From contig JAVYIG010000165.1 in the NCBI GenBank assembly GCA_035222895.1, positions 263,001-327,000 on the forward strand: 64,000 nucleotides of DNA, in the 5' to 3' direction. Position 1 is the stretch's first letter, and the number at the start of each line of letters is the position of its first letter. The notes under the pieces are model-generated. The model was given only the letters and a program-made list of their open reading frames with translations. It was not told the origin of the DNA and made no database searches. Source of the DNA: Strongylocentrotus droebachiensis. Taxonomy: Eukaryota > Echinodermata > Echinoidea > Camarodonta > Strongylocentrotidae. A program made the position numbers and the translations under genes. This document shows, piece by piece, positions 23,217 through 36,204 of this stretch.

Positions 23217-24216
23217 AATTCAACGTCTTCCCTGCCTGGTTTTCTCCTTATGTATTTATAATACAATTTTTGTATCCATGTCATTATTACATTATAAACA
23301 TATTCAAAAGTATTTGCCAGATTATCTAGAGTGCAAAACCTCTTCAAACTAAGTCATGGAAAAAATGCCTCTGTAAATTTATTCATTCAACTCAAGTTCT
23401 GATAATTCATTGAAAATAAGTGCTGTCGTGATAGAATGATAATGATTAAAACAAACAAATCTTCATATACTAAGCTAGTAAGATTCTGCGGGGCAATAAG
23501 AGTAAACCTACACGTTGGAGGTCCATTGTTGCGAGAAGCTTTCCCATTTCGTTGTTTTACATTGTCTATTATAAGAGATATAAGTTTCTTTGTTGATGAA
23601 TATTTTTAAAATAAATCGTATACAATCGTAATGATACTCACTATAATCCCTAAAGGTTATATACTTGTTGTATCAAAAATCTGTATTTGTAATATTCCAA
23701 TGTAATTTCGGTAATGGTAGGCCTATCACTTATTGTGTCAACGGGTGACTATAATGATTTGGAGACTTGGAAGCTAAATGTATTCCTCAGAAACATATTG
23801 AACACGACCGTATACAGACTTTCTAAAAACATCAACCTAAGGCAATTTTAGTAGCCTTGTGAGTCACTTAGTGAAATGCGCAAACTTTGCAATGAAATCT
23901 TTAATGCGAATTAATATTCTTATAGGCAATACAATTGGGTATTTAACCTTTCTTCAAAGGTGATTTCTTCAAGGTCTTTTCGATCTTCTGAATAGTGTAA
24001 TATCACTGTATGCCATTTCAGTAGTCTACAATTCTAACCTACTGAGCTAATGTATATTATATTGGTTGTCGTGTTATCAAATGTTATTGATTAGGCCTAT
24101 ACCTACATGTTAGTCAAGCATTATATGGCAGATGCTTAATATCTGTTTTGCTACTATATCGCATGTGTTATTAGTTCTAACTATGACGCACATAATATTA
24201 ACAGGGTTGTTAAGTT
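23217..24216. other. Downstream of P450, nothing recognised
   Basis: AT-rich single-copy-looking DNA that probably starts with the P450 3' UTR. An AATAAA is present at about 23609. No exon or mobile element is recognised. Confidence 0.4.
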
Positions 24217-24970
24217 TTCTCATCTCATCTCATCTGTCCCGTAGTCTGGCTGACCGTTGGGGCACCACTGTAGATTTTACAACCAGCTTCCTCCATTCCT
24301 CACGGTTCTCAGCTTTCCTCCGTATGATGTTCCAGTCAATTAAGGCCAGCCTCCATTCTTTGATGTTGTCTTCCCATCGTTTCTTCTGTCTGCCTCTTCG
24401 TCTTCCTCCCTGTACTGTTCCCTGTAGAATAGTCTTGGCCAGTCCAGATGATCGTGTGACGTGCCCGTACCTCTTCAGTTTACGTCTTTTTACTGAGATC
24501 AGGAGGTCTTCATACGGCCCGATTGCGTTTTCAATTCTGTTTTTCACTACCTCGTTAGTTATGTGATCTCTATACGAGATACCGAGGAGTTTGCGGAAAC
24601 ATCTCATCTCCAGTGCCTGTATTCTTCTTCCAATGTCTACTGTTATGGTCCACGTTTCACATGCATACAGAAATATGGACATGGCCAGGGAGCGCATCAG
24701 TCTGATCTTGAAGCTGATGGCGATGTTTTTGTCTGTCCAGATGACTTTTAGTTTGGTCACTGCAGCTGTGGCCTGGGCTATCCTGGAGGGTACTTCAGGT
24801 TTGGATCCCTCATCCGATACTATAGCTCCCAGATACTTGAAGCTACGGAATGTCTCCAGTTTCTTGCCATTGACGGTAATGTCGGTGTTGATGCCATTGG
24901 TGTTATTTGTCATCAACCGGGTCTTTTCTGCACTGATCTGCATGCCATTATGACGTGGAGGCCTTTTCAA
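24217..24970 (-). mobile_element. RTE-type LINE, 3' fragment of the RT ORF
   Basis: An open frame of 246 codons encodes the post-catalytic C-terminal part of an RTE/BovB-style reverse transcriptase. It has 'FRSFKYLGAIVSDEG', 'ISFKIRLMRSLAMS' then 'LYACETWT', 'RCFRKLLGISYRD', 'KLKRYGHVTR', the basic stretch GGRRRGRQKKRWEDNI, and ends RSARLRDR. The 3' end has direct ATGAG repeats (plus strand CTCAT at 24219-24236) like RTE (GATGA)n tails, directly after the stop. The catalytic domain and endonuclease are absent, so it is 5'-truncated. The frame is uninterrupted, suggesting a fairly young insertion. Confidence 0.85.
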
Positions 24971-25109
24971 GGTGTTTTAGGTGTTAAGTTAGGCCTATAT
25001 AAAAAAAAAATACGACCCTTGAATATCTTCTTTGTAAAGCTGTAAACATCATGCGGTTGTGTTATCATGATGATATACAAATTTTGTTTAAGACTTGTTC
25101 ATTTATGAC

Positions 25110-25210
25110 ACGTAAAATTAAACATTATATTGATCTATATGTTAACCGTTGTTATATTTTATGTTTTACTGTTTGAATGGAAATAAAATTGAATTGAATT
25201 GAGTTGAGTC
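25110..25210 (+). mobile_element. LINE/SINE 3' end with TTGAA-type tail
   Basis: AT-rich sequence ending 'GGAAATAAAATTGAATTGAA' followed by GTTGAG repeats, on the plus strand. Only the tail is recognisable. Confidence 0.35.
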
Positions 25211-26042
25211 GACTTTTTATACCCTGTGTCAACCCGAAAGCAGATAATTATGCATATTTTGTGAACAAAACAAATGGAAAATGCATTTCCATATTCTGAA
25301 GGAAAAAAAATTGTTTTCTTCTGAAACCTCAATTACCATTTATTTTGTCTCGTTAATGATTAAAGGGGATCCCAATTTGATAGCAAATTATTTGTATTAA
25401 ACCCACGAATGTTTTTTTAACAGATTGGTAACAATTTGAAATGGGATAAAGAATAACAAACTTATGAGCTTTCAAGGTTGAGATGACAGTCATGTGAGAC
25501 TTACACGATAATTGATAAAGGGCTATGTGGTGCATGTTCTCATATTCGCTCCTAGATCCTACACAAAGAATGACGAAAGTACAGCTTCTATAAATCTATA
25601 GCAGGGCAGGATTTCCTTATTTGATGTCACTCATGGACGACATGCCATGTATATTAAACATAATTATCTCAACTATAACCACCAAGAAAAGGGTTACTAG
25701 AAAAAGTAAATTGGACATGGAAAATCGACTGAAGAAATTGTTAATTTATGAAATGTATGACTTCCCTATTATTATATACTTCCACCATGTTTTGTTTTCT
25801 TTTTACATCACTAGTAACTCACTTAATGATGATAATGGAAATAATAACATTCTAGGTTTGAGGGCTAAATAAATTGACAATGTATTGGAGCTTCTTAACG
25901 ATATAATAATACAAAAACCCCGCTCATCGGATTCAGGTTTGCCCGAAGAAGAGATAGGCCGGGATATCTAGCAACGCGTTGGTATCGAGCCTACCAACTA
26001 TTTGATTACTAGCACGACACTGGCGCAGAAATTCGCGAGTCA
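25211..26042. other. Non-coding, nothing recognised
   Basis: AT-rich DNA without a credible exon, tandem array or TIR pair. The 83-codon frame at 25621-25872 has no recognisable domain. Confidence 0.4.
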
Positions 26043-26180
26043 GTGCTTTATTTATTATTTTATTTATTTATTCGGTTTAAAAACATCAACACGTAAAGTT
26101 CAGGAACTCATAATGGTTGATTTACAATGAGATTGAATAGTTTAAACAAAATTGAACCAAAATATATACTTGAAAAAAAC
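26043..26180 (-). mobile_element. LINE 3' end with (AAAT)n tail, second copy
   Basis: Reverse-complement match to 4180-4345, with the (TTTA)n tail at 26047-26076 on the plus strand. See the entry at 4180. Confidence 0.6.
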
Positions 26181-26204
26181 ATGTTGTTTCACGGACATTA
26201 AAAT

Positions 26205-26300
26205 ATAGATAGATGATAGATAGATAGATAGATAGATAATTTATTGGTCCATATTCAAAACATAGAAAAGTGGCCTCCACTGGCCAATATGGTAACAATA
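26205..26300 (-). mobile_element. LINE 3' end with (ATCT)n tail
   Basis: On the minus strand 'GGCCAGTGGAGGCCAC', then 'CCAATAAATTATCT' and an (ATCT)n tail (plus GATA repeats 26209-26238). The CCAGTGGAGG and AATAAATTATCTTG pieces recur at 47939-48190, so these are two members of one 3'-end type. Confidence 0.5.
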
Positions 26301-26329
26301 CAATATTCAACGGCTGGCTACATGAAGCA

Positions 26330-26530
26330 AGACCAAGGCGAGAGATGACGAGGAAATCGAGAAGGAGAGAAATGACGAGAGAGAGAGAGAGGGGGGGGGG
26401 GGCAAGAGAGAGAGAGAGAGGGGGGGACAAAAAAGGGGAGGGTAGAAAGAAAGAGAGATGGGAGAGGGAAGGGGAAGATACGGAGGGGGAAGTGAGGGAG
26501 AGAGAAGGAAAGGAGGGGAAGAGAGATGTC
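26330..26530. repeat. Purine-rich (GA)n tract
   Basis: 200 bp of almost pure purine on the plus strand, with (GA)n runs and two G runs. The 89- and 137-codon frames over it are simple-sequence artefacts. Confidence 0.8.
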
Positions 26531-26539
26531 AACACTTAA

Positions 26540-27085
26540 ATGTCTGGAATGGTTTGTAGAGTCAATTTATTGCTTTGTGACGATTTACATTCACCTCAAA
26601 TGTAATTGAATTGTAATAATATAGTCGGGAGAATTAAGGAATCCATCAGATTAGCTTTTCCCAACTTGTATCATTAATAATGGTCGGTTTTATCTTTAAT
26701 TGTACATCTAGCATTGAAGTCACTACCTTAGCACAATTTTCATTCATCTCATGAGCAATGTTACCAAGTCCCTTTAATGGAAAAACCCGCATATCTTCAA
26801 TATTATGAATCAGAACATACAGCTATAATAAAGTATTGCACCTTGTATCAGGTCTTAAGATTCACATCATGTGAAGCTAATTGTTAAAAAGTTGACAGCT
26901 CTATTTAGTGGCAAAACCCGCATATTTTTAATATTATGAATCCATTGGTTCATTGGTGGGTTAGTCCTTCCAATATTCAGCTATTAAAGTCACTACCAAT
27001 AATAATCGCTCCTAACAATAATAACCCTTGCCACCGTGTTCGCCATCTTTCGCAAAGTATAGAGACCTTTATACTAGCTCTACCA
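26540..27085. other. Non-coding, nothing recognised
   Basis: AT-rich DNA. A short phrase (GGCAAAACCCGCATAT..TTAATATTATGAATC) occurs twice about 130 bp apart (26785 and 26912), a small direct duplication. Confidence 0.4.
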
Positions 27086-29040
27086 ATCATAATAATAATA
27101 ATAATATGGATATTTATATAGCGCCGGTATCCGCCAGGCTCTGACGCTCATGGCGCTGTACATACATGTATTACTATCACAAAAATATAACATTCTTAAC
27201 TAAAATAAAGTAAACTAAAACAACACAAATTATTACGCTACATTGACATGATTAAATAGCACTGTTTAGAAAGAGATGGGTTTTTAGAGCAACTTTGAAG
27301 GCATGAAGGGTAGTTAAATTACGAATACTAAGTGGCAGCTTATTCCAAAGGGACAGACCAGAATGAGAAAATGCTCTATCCCCCCCAGGAACTGCGCGTC
27401 TTAGGAACAACTAATAAGGAGGATTGAGATGAACGAAGACGTCTTGTAGGCTTATACTTAACAATCAACTTGATATTGTAGGAAGGAGCAGAGTCATACA
27501 ATGAATGGAAAACTAACAACAACAACTTAAAAATAATGCGGTCACATACCGGGAGCCAGTGAAGAGTTTTGAGAATGGGGGTGATGTGGGTTATACGAGA
27601 AGAAAGTGTGACAATACGTGCAGCAGTATTTTGCAGTTTCTGGAGTCGAGAAAGTTGTGTGTTAATTAGGGAGTAGATAGAGAATGGAATTACAGAAATC
27701 TAAGCGTGATGAAATAAGAGCACAAGTTTCTCTGTGGTTGAACGACTTAAGTATTTCCTAATTAAACCTAGATTTCTTAGTTGATATCTGACTGACTTAC
27801 AAATACTAGAAACATGAGTTGACAATGACATAGACGAGTTTAACATGACACCAAGGTTACGACATTGCGAGGAAGGACTACAGAATCTGATATGGATATA
27901 TTGAACGACTGTATCTTAGCAAGATTTGATTTGGAACAAAATAAAATTAGTTCAGTTTTACTATCATTCAGTTTGAGTGAGTTCGAGTTCATCCAGGTTT
28001 GCACATCTTTGACGCAAGCTTCGAGTAGTTTGACAGTCCGACTTGCGTCATTTTGATTGGGAAGGAACGATGCGTAGATCTGGATGTCATCTGCATAGCA
28101 GTGATACTTGACATCATGCTGCTGTAAAACTTGCTTGAGCCTAGTGATGTACAAGGAAAACAGCAACGCCCCCCCCCCCCCCCCCGACTGACCCCTGTGG
28201 GACGCCACAACTGAGCTTGACAGGATCAGATCTTTCATGATTTACACATACCAATTGCTGCCGTTCATCCAAATAGGACATGAACCATTCAAGTGCGTGG
28301 TCACGAATTCCAATTGATGACAATACATTGACAAGAATACGATGGTCCACAGTATCAAATGCTGCCGACAGGTCTAATAACACGACTGCTGTGATCCTAC
28401 CAACATCCATTTCTGTCAGGATGTTGTTGGACAGGTTGACGAGCAGGGTCTCAACACTGTGATTTGCACGGTAAGCTGACTGGTGATTGTCGAGTAGGTC
28501 ATTCTCCTGTAGGTAATCATACAATCTAGAGAAGGCTACCCGCTCCAGAAGTTTCGACAAGTAAGGTAGATTCGAGACTGGACGATAGTTCTGGAGACAT
28601 TCTGGATCTAATGAAGGCTTCTTCAGTAGTGGATGAATATGAGCGATATTCAAGGCTTTCGGAACTTTCCCACTCTGCAGACTCAGGTTGACCACATCGG
28701 CAATGTAAGGAGATATGATAGCGGCACATTCTTTAAGAAGCTTAGTTGGAATCGGATCAAGCTCACATGATTTAACAGGGTTGTTACGGATAAGGGACTC
28801 AATTTCCTCTGAAGTAGTATCTGCAAGTGTTGCAAGTCCAATACAAGACAATGGTGGAAGTGGAGCAACATCAGTACAGAGGTGCCTTCGAATACTGTCA
28901 ATCTTGGAAACAAAGAACTGGCTGAAGAGCGACGCTAGGGATTTGTTGCATGCGTTCGCTGGAAGTGGAGATGTCTGTTTGCGATTCAATCAGTGATTTT
29001 CCATCGCTGTAGACGATGCTCCTGGCATTTTGCGACCTGA
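27086..29040 (-). mobile_element. L2/CR1-like LINE, 3' two-thirds of the RT, frameshifted
   Basis: A reverse transcriptase on the minus strand in two frames. The first (28141-28989) carries RT fingers and palm: 'PVKSCELDPIPTKLLK', 'YRPVSNLPYLSKLLERV', 'SAYRANHSVETLL', motif A LLDLSAAFDTVDH and motif B GVPQGS. The second (27840-28238) carries motif C YADD (CYADDIQIY) and 'WMNSNSLKLNDSKTE'. They are separated by a C run at 28171-28185 sitting where the GPLLF-type residues should be, so the frame breaks exactly at the homopolymer. Downstream the ORF decays but 'KTLHWLPV'-type and 'HAFKVALKTHLFL'-like pieces remain readable. The 3' end has a GCGCCATGAGCGTC/GGCGCTATATAAAT stem-loop and an (ATT)n tail (27088-27107). 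Confidence 0.85.
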
Positions 29041-29587
29041 AGCGTATATATTTTTATTGTTCATATTATTGTACTCTGTTTTCTTTCTTTAACTTCTAGC
29101 CTGGGCTATTTTGAAACTGCATAGCCTGAGGAGGGGGGGGGGGTGGGGGTGGGGTGGGGTATGATCTCGGCCGTCAAACCGCCGATCGCCGCGAAAATGT
29201 GCATGCATGTCAAGCGAAGTGTATAGATTACTATGGTAATCTTTAAAAATATAAAAAATCACTTATTTGCATATTTATGGTAATTTACACAACTAAGTTC
29301 TTAAAATTCCCTTTTTTGCCCGTAAATCATATATTCTTCAAATTTATACATTAGTTTTCACTACATAATTCTTGAGAAAATTTGGAAGAGCCAGGTTACA
29401 CCTTATGTTATCTATTGTTTTGATAATTTGTTATGTATTTCTCTGTTTTTTAACTTATTCCTATATTGTTTTTCTTGTTTTATTTCATTTCTAATTATAA
29501 TTCAACTATTTGAACACCAAAATAAACACCTAAACTATAAAGAAATAAAAAAATACCAATATTTTATCTCTTTTTTGGAAAATCACG
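29041..29587. other. Non-coding with G-rich tract
   Basis: A G-rich stretch at 29131-29160 (runs of 12, 5, 4 and 4 G, a G-quadruplex candidate) is followed by AT-rich sequence. No gene is recognised. Confidence 0.4.
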
Positions 29588-31103
29588 ATCGATCTGGATT
29601 GCCGCCGGAATCTATTTCGATATTTTCGGTACTAAAAGAACCCAACTGGAATGCACTTCGAATGCCGTCGGAATCTTTAGATTGCCGCTCGAATGCGGCT
29701 AGAATGCAGTTGAAACGTCCCGACCAGAATGCAAGAATGCATCTGGATTGCCACCAGAATCTATTTCGATATTTTCGGTACTAAAAAAAACCCAACTGGA
29801 ATGCACTTCGAATGCCGTCGGAATATTTCGATTGCCGCTCGAATACGGCTCGAATGCGACTCGAATGCAGTTGAAACGTCCCGACTAGAATGCATCTCGA
29901 TTGCCACCAGAATCTATTTTGACTAGAATGCACTTCGATTGTCGCTCGAATGCGGCTCGAATGCAGTTGAAACGTCCCGACTAGAATGCATCTCGATTGC
30001 CACCAGAATCTATTTTGATATTTTCGGTACTAAAAAAACCCAACTGAAATGCACTTCGAATGCCGTCGGAATCTTTCGATTGCCGCTCAAATGCGGCTCG
30101 AATGCAGTTGGAACGTCCCGACCAGAATGCAAGAATGTCCCGAATGCACGTCGAATGCATCTCGATTGCCACCAGAATCTATTTTGATATTTTCGGTGCT
30201 AAAAGAACCCAACTGAAATGCACTTCGAATGCCGTCGGAATCTTTCGATTGCCGCTCGAATGCGGCTCGAATGCTTTTGGAACGTCCCGACCAGAATGCA
30301 AGAATGTCCCGAATGCACGTCGAATGCATCTCGATTGCCACCAGAATCTATTTTGATATTTTCGGTGCTAAAAGAACCCAACTGAAATGCACTTCGAATG
30401 CCGTCGGAATCTTTCGATTGCCGCTCGAATGCGGCTCGAATGCTTTTGGAACGTCCCGACCAGAATGCAAGAATGTCCCGAATGCACCTCGAATGCATCT
30501 CGAATGCCGTCAGAACCTTTCGATTGCCGCTCGAATGCAGTTGAAACGTCCCGACTAGAATGCATCTCGATTGCCACCAGAATCTATTTTGATATTTTCG
30601 GTGCTAAAAGAACCTAACTGAAATGCACTTCGAATGCCGTCGGAATCTTTCGATTGCCGCTCAAATGCGGCTCGAATGCAGTTGGAACGTCCCGACCAGA
30701 ATGCAAGAATGTCCCGAATGCTCGTCGAATGCATCTCGATTGCCGTCGGAATCTATTCGATATTTTCGGTACTAAAAGAATCCAAATGAAATGCACTTCG
30801 AATGCCGTCGGAATCTTTCGATTGCCGCTCAAATGCGGCTCGAATGCTTTTGGACCGTCCCGACCAGAATGCAAGAATGTCCCGAATGCACCTCGAATGC
30901 ATCTCGAATGCCATCAGAATCTTTCGATTGCCGCTCGAATGCGGCTCGAATGCGGCGCGAATGCTTTTGGAACGTCCTGACCAGAATGCAAGAATGTCCC
31001 GAATTCATCTCGATTGCCGTCGGAATCTATTTCGATATTTTCGGTACTAAAAGAACCCAACTGGAATGCACTTTGAGTGCCGCTCGAATGCGGCTCGAAT
31101 GCA
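29588..31103. repeat. Higher-order tandem array built on a TCGAATGC motif
   Basis: About nine copies of a unit of roughly 150-240 bp; two adjacent units measure exactly 169 bp (30041, 30210, 30379). Each holds a constant part (ATTTTCGGTACTAAAAGAAC) and a variable number of short sub-repeats of the form TCGAATGCNNNN. Units differ mainly in sub-repeat number, as expected from unequal exchange. Several frames of about 100 codons stay open on both strands because the sub-repeats lack stops; unit length is not a multiple of three and no frame is conserved, so it is not coding. Confidence 0.9.
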
Positions 31104-34100
31104 ATATAATTTATTTTATTAAGTACTTAGTGCTCATTACCCCCAACCACTTTATATGTTCTTACGAAATGCCCGCCCCCCCCCCCCCTCCGCCACTGCC
31201 TAATACTCTTTGATGAATATGTTATTTTCATTCGTCATTAATGTTAGGCGGTGACTTTCCAAGTTCTCTATAGGATGTTTATAAACCCCTCAAAAACAGT
31301 TTGGAAACTCAAGTTTGATCGATGATTCCTTGTCATAGATTAATTATCAACACTTGTACATTGTTTTATATCAGCTTGAATAACATTGATGCTGTGAGAG
31401 AAGAATGTTATCATATTCAAAATACATATCCAGATAAATACCATTATCTACAAAATGTAAATCATGCTAAAAACAATAAACATACAAGCAGCCTTGTTAT
31501 TTTTAATAAGTTTGTAATTTTATTGAACGAGAGATAAAGATAGAAAGAGATCTCGTTGTCAATAACAGAGATGCTTAAATACTCACTTATGACAAGTGAG
31601 TTTGAAATAACTTTCACAAGTCACAAGCCCTCAAACCAGGTTCATCAATACATCATTTTGCTTCTCCTTCCCTTAAAACAGCGAAAGAGTTTTGTTCTTT
31701 ATTTCAATCGTTTTTGTATTTTTCCACCTGATGTTGAACATATTCGAACAACTGATAACTTTGACTTGGCAAAGCTAGTTTGCATAGGATACAGTATTCA
31801 AGACCTTCAAGAATTGAATGCACTGATTTCTATCTATTGAGAAGGATGTTCCTTCCTTCACACAACGCATTCAGCTTCCAAAGTGTAGAGTTGACAGAGT
31901 TAAGACAGATGCTCTCCCATTCTCTCATGGGCTAAACTTCTGTCAGAGTCGGCATGAAAAATTGAGGCAGAATCCACGAACTTTTGACTTTTAAATACAC
32001 AGCAAAAATACCCCCGCTTCCCCATTTGTCATATACATGTTACAAGCCTTGCTTTGTATTACTGAGGAAACAACAAGAGCAGAAAGACTTTAAACTTTGT
32101 GTAGAGAATTCAAACTATTTCAAGTGCTAAAAATTACAAAAAGCGTCATTTCTCTCCATTCAACGTCACAACATTATCTGACATATTAATTTTGGCTAAG
32201 TCTACGTCCATCTCATTTGTCTTTTGAGATGGGTATGGTAATATGAGATACAAAGAGAGCACTTCTCTTTCTCATTATCCCACATGATACATTAAACCAT
32301 CACCAATAATCAATGCTCCATAGTAAATAAACGAACACAAGCCAGGTGGTACAATCTTGGCATAACTCAAAAAGCTTCTAAAGCAATAACATTACATGAA
32401 AATTGCCAGTTCTCATCATTTTCAACTTAGTTTGTCATAGAACAAGCTTTAGGGGAAAGGAAGGGTGCAAAAAGCAAGTACATCTCAAAAGCAAGGTGTA
32501 ATCATTTAAAAAATAATAACAATTTCAGCAAATACATACAAATATGTACCAATTCTAACAAGCTTTGTTTTTACAATCTAAGTTACTTATTTACCTGGAT
32601 AATTCATTCTCAGAATTGCACTCATCCAGCTGTATTATCACCAGGTACATCTATAGTACACAACATCCTGTTAGATTCAATTTGACATTTTACAAGCAAA
32701 TGCTGCTTCCAATTTTAACCCCTTTTGTCTCAACACGCTCAAAGTTTATTCATCTGCTTGAATTATGCATTAATCTATTAAGGAATGTTTGGGGATAAAA
32801 AAGTTTGAAAGAAAATGCTAATTTAGCTATTCTGAGTTTTGGTGTTGAACTTTATGTCCATTCTGGCAGCAGAACAAAGGAAACACACATGAAATTTGTA
32901 GTAAGTACCTTGAAAATGATAACTCTTTTTCATGGTGAATCATGAAAAAGAAACAATTTAATAGATAAATTATGATTAATTCTTCTCCTGCCATAGTTGT
33001 TTTGTTGGTATTTAAAAATTAATAAAAGGAAAAAAATAGGATCACTAAAAGAAAGAAATAAAATCAGAGAAATTCAGGGAATATGAATCAGGGTTAGTTT
33101 TCTTGTTACAAGTCCGGTAGAAATGCTTGGGGCTAATTATGCAAGTTATCATAAATCTACAATAGTACTTTTGGAATATTTATGACACATAGTTCTTCCA
33201 CTCAAAATTAAATTCCACAACCAGACTCATAGTTTATCGCATAAGAGCTACTTCACTACAAAATTATCCGCATTTGGTTTCCATAGTTCATACTTACTGG
33301 AACAAGATTTCTTCCAAAAGTGACAAACATATAGGAACATATTCAAGACAAAACAGACTGAAGCTGCCAAATTACATATGATGGGAAATGTGTTCTGTTG
33401 TCACTTGAATCACCTCAATTTGTCAGCAAATAAAAAGAAAACAAAAGTAAACTTGAATTGACTGGCACATATAACAATGTGAAATGAAAGCATTTATAAT
33501 GCTTATTATATACGTCTATCAGACAATTATAAAATATACTATCAGGAAACAATGCTAATTTTCTTTCTATATTTTTTAATTCAAGTTTTAACTTTAAAGG
33601 AGGAAATGAAATTTAGAACTTTGTTCTTTTTTCAAAGGGTAAAAGGTTTTTACCAAATCGTGACAAATTAGTCTTTGAAATAATCCAACTATGTCTTTAA
33701 AAATGTTGAAATGAGTACTGAGATGAAATTAATTTCAAATTGTAGAAAGGATATCCATTAAATTTTTATTCCTGCGATCTTGTGGTGGTTACCAGATTAC
33801 CACAAAGCCAGAATGAAAATAAATGTAAAATAAATGGGCATCATCCCAATCAGATTACATTCAATATACATGTAAAAATAAAAGGAATGCAAGACATTTT
33901 TTTAATAATTGCAAATGCTTGCACCCATTTATACACATTCATATAGCAAACTTTAAAAATCCCCAGCGCTTCATGTTTGATTTGGCATTCAACATAGCAT
34001 ACAGTGCTTATCATTATCTTGCATAACAGAACTTAGTCATTAAACCAAGTAGAGGTACTATTAGAGATTTTTTAAATACTTTGTATGAGAGTGCTTGTGC

Positions 34101-34829
34101 TTGTGTGTGTGTGTGGATGACATGTGCATCTATTAATGTTCATCTTTTGGAAAAGAAAAAGTGAAGGAAAAAATTTTGTTCCCATCAAAAATACAATCTA
34201 GTGAGTTAAAATGAAGATTCCAGCAGTTTGATTTTGTCATTTATAATGTATACCTTGTTTTCTGCTTTGATTGTAAACACTTTGATGAAAACCTGGCATC
34301 AAAATTACTAAAGTATCTACTAAGTTATATTTTAAGAGAAACATTTCATCCAGTATTGTTACCTCCATTAACTTGCTGTCTATAGCATTTCACATTGTTA
34401 ACAGTACCCCTAAAGATCATTGATATATTTTGCCTTTAGACTTATCTTATTCAGGTAGAAAGTTCACATCACATTCGATTATTAAACCCATTCTTTGCTT
34501 CATGTTAATCACCAATGTTACCATATAATGGATCAATAACAAGTTACAATACCTGTTATAAGCTACTGAAATCATGCCATTTGATTGGCTGAGAGCAAAT
34601 TTGTTATAGAATGTTAGCCAAATCAAACACCCTCACCATCTCACTACATATAAATAAGATAAAAAAGATAACCATCTGATTTGTACAATAATTTAAAACA
34701 CTATGAGATGTACTTGCTTGACAGTTTTGTGCAGGGGGAGGGGAGGGGAGGGGAGGGAACAAAAGTTGAGAATAAAATGAAAAAAATGCTTGTCTATGAT
34801 TAAACGCAGGCTGATTACTGTCTTTCTCT
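31104..34829 (-). other. AT-rich region, possible TMEM131 3' UTR
   Basis: From 31320 to the TMEM131 stop the DNA is AT-rich, has no recognisable repeat apart from a short (TG)n at 34101-34114, and no credible exon. It lies directly 3' of the TMEM131 stop on the minus strand. TTTATT (AATAAA on the minus strand) occurs at about 33765, 32745, 31702 and 31518, so a 3' UTR of 1-3.3 kb is possible. A poly(C) run and CCGCCACTG at 31177-31199 resemble the hAT-like terminus seen elsewhere. Inference only. Confidence 0.35.
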
Positions 34830-36171
34830 CTATTTGTTGTTATCCGTGTCGGGGTTAGCCCAGGGGTTGGGGCCTCCGCTGCCATGAGAAGGACCCCAGA
34901 TACTGCTGTGAAACGGGTCAAAAGCTCGTGGAGTTGCCTAGACACAAAATGAAAGAAAAAGAAATAAAACAGTTTAATTCTCTGCTTGACTGTCATTTTT
35001 TCAAGTATAAGTATCAACTATTTGATATTGATTTAAGCTGTATATACAACGAGCAGTGTACGTACAGAGTTAACTGATCATGTATTATATATATATATAT
35101 TTGAGTAAGCGCCATGAGCGTCTAGCTGGTAGATACTGGCGCTATAGAAGAAGTTATTATTATTATTTTCATTATTACAGATAACTAACTAGGTCACTTG
35201 CACCAGAGGCCGCCCTCCTACCTGTATAATGAATTGGGATCTACGCAGGTATCCTCCTACACAGGGAGCTTACATACTCTTTATAAGTATTGAAGTGGGT
35301 GATTGAGAGAACAGCAAAACATCCATCATTCTCACTCAAAATTAGTTACACCCATATTTTATTTCTTCCAAATTATATATATACATATATGACCTTCAAA
35401 AAATATATTTACAAACAGGTACCTTCACATTGCCTTCTTTTAATAAATTACCCTTTTCATTTTTTTAATTCAATTCACAACTGTGACGGAAATCCTTCAA
35501 TCGAGATGAGATAACGCGATCACGGGAACCGGACATACGGACGGCCGGACGACCCGAAAACAAAATGCCTCCGGCTACTTCGTTGCGGAGGCATAATTAT
35601 AATGATGAAAATGATTCATTAATCCTAATCTCACCTCAGGGTCTGCTGCATTATGAGCACCACTGGTATCCATGAGGGAGCTGTTATTATCTGATGAGCT
35701 ACTCCAGATAGAGTTATCAAAGAGACTTGTACTCCCTCCAGCCCAGGTGTGCTCTCCTCCGCCCAAGGAGCTGGGACTAGACCACAGACCTTGAGACGGA
35801 TAGTAGTTCTGAGAGGAGCACAAAGAGATTACAGATTAAAAATTAATTATTTTCATGCTTTATTATCTATAATTTTAATTGAAATTGCATATGTCTATTA
35901 CTTGTAATATATGAATAACATTTTGCACCATAATTGTTGTATCATTATTTAAGAATGAATTATAATGTCGTTCTATTTAGTTACTGTTGTACTACTTTTG
36001 TTAAGATCTTGTCAGGATTTTTGTTTGAGGATAGTTCAAAAGTAGATAATGAATTAAGCTTTTACATAATACAATGTAAAGCGCATTGAGACATTTTTTG
36101 TATAATGCGCTAAAGAAATATAACTTATCATTATTATTATGGACAGAGATGGGAAGAGGGGGAGAGAGGGG

Positions 36172-36204
<33 letters not shown>

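Noticed and set aside
29428..31213. Overlapping plus and minus frames with repeated peptides
   Set aside because: By-product of the TCGAATGC array; unit length is not a multiple of three and no frame is conserved between units.
31556..31840. 94-codon plus-strand frame
   Set aside because: No recognisable domain, lies in AT-rich DNA that may be antisense to the TMEM131 3' UTR, no splice partners.
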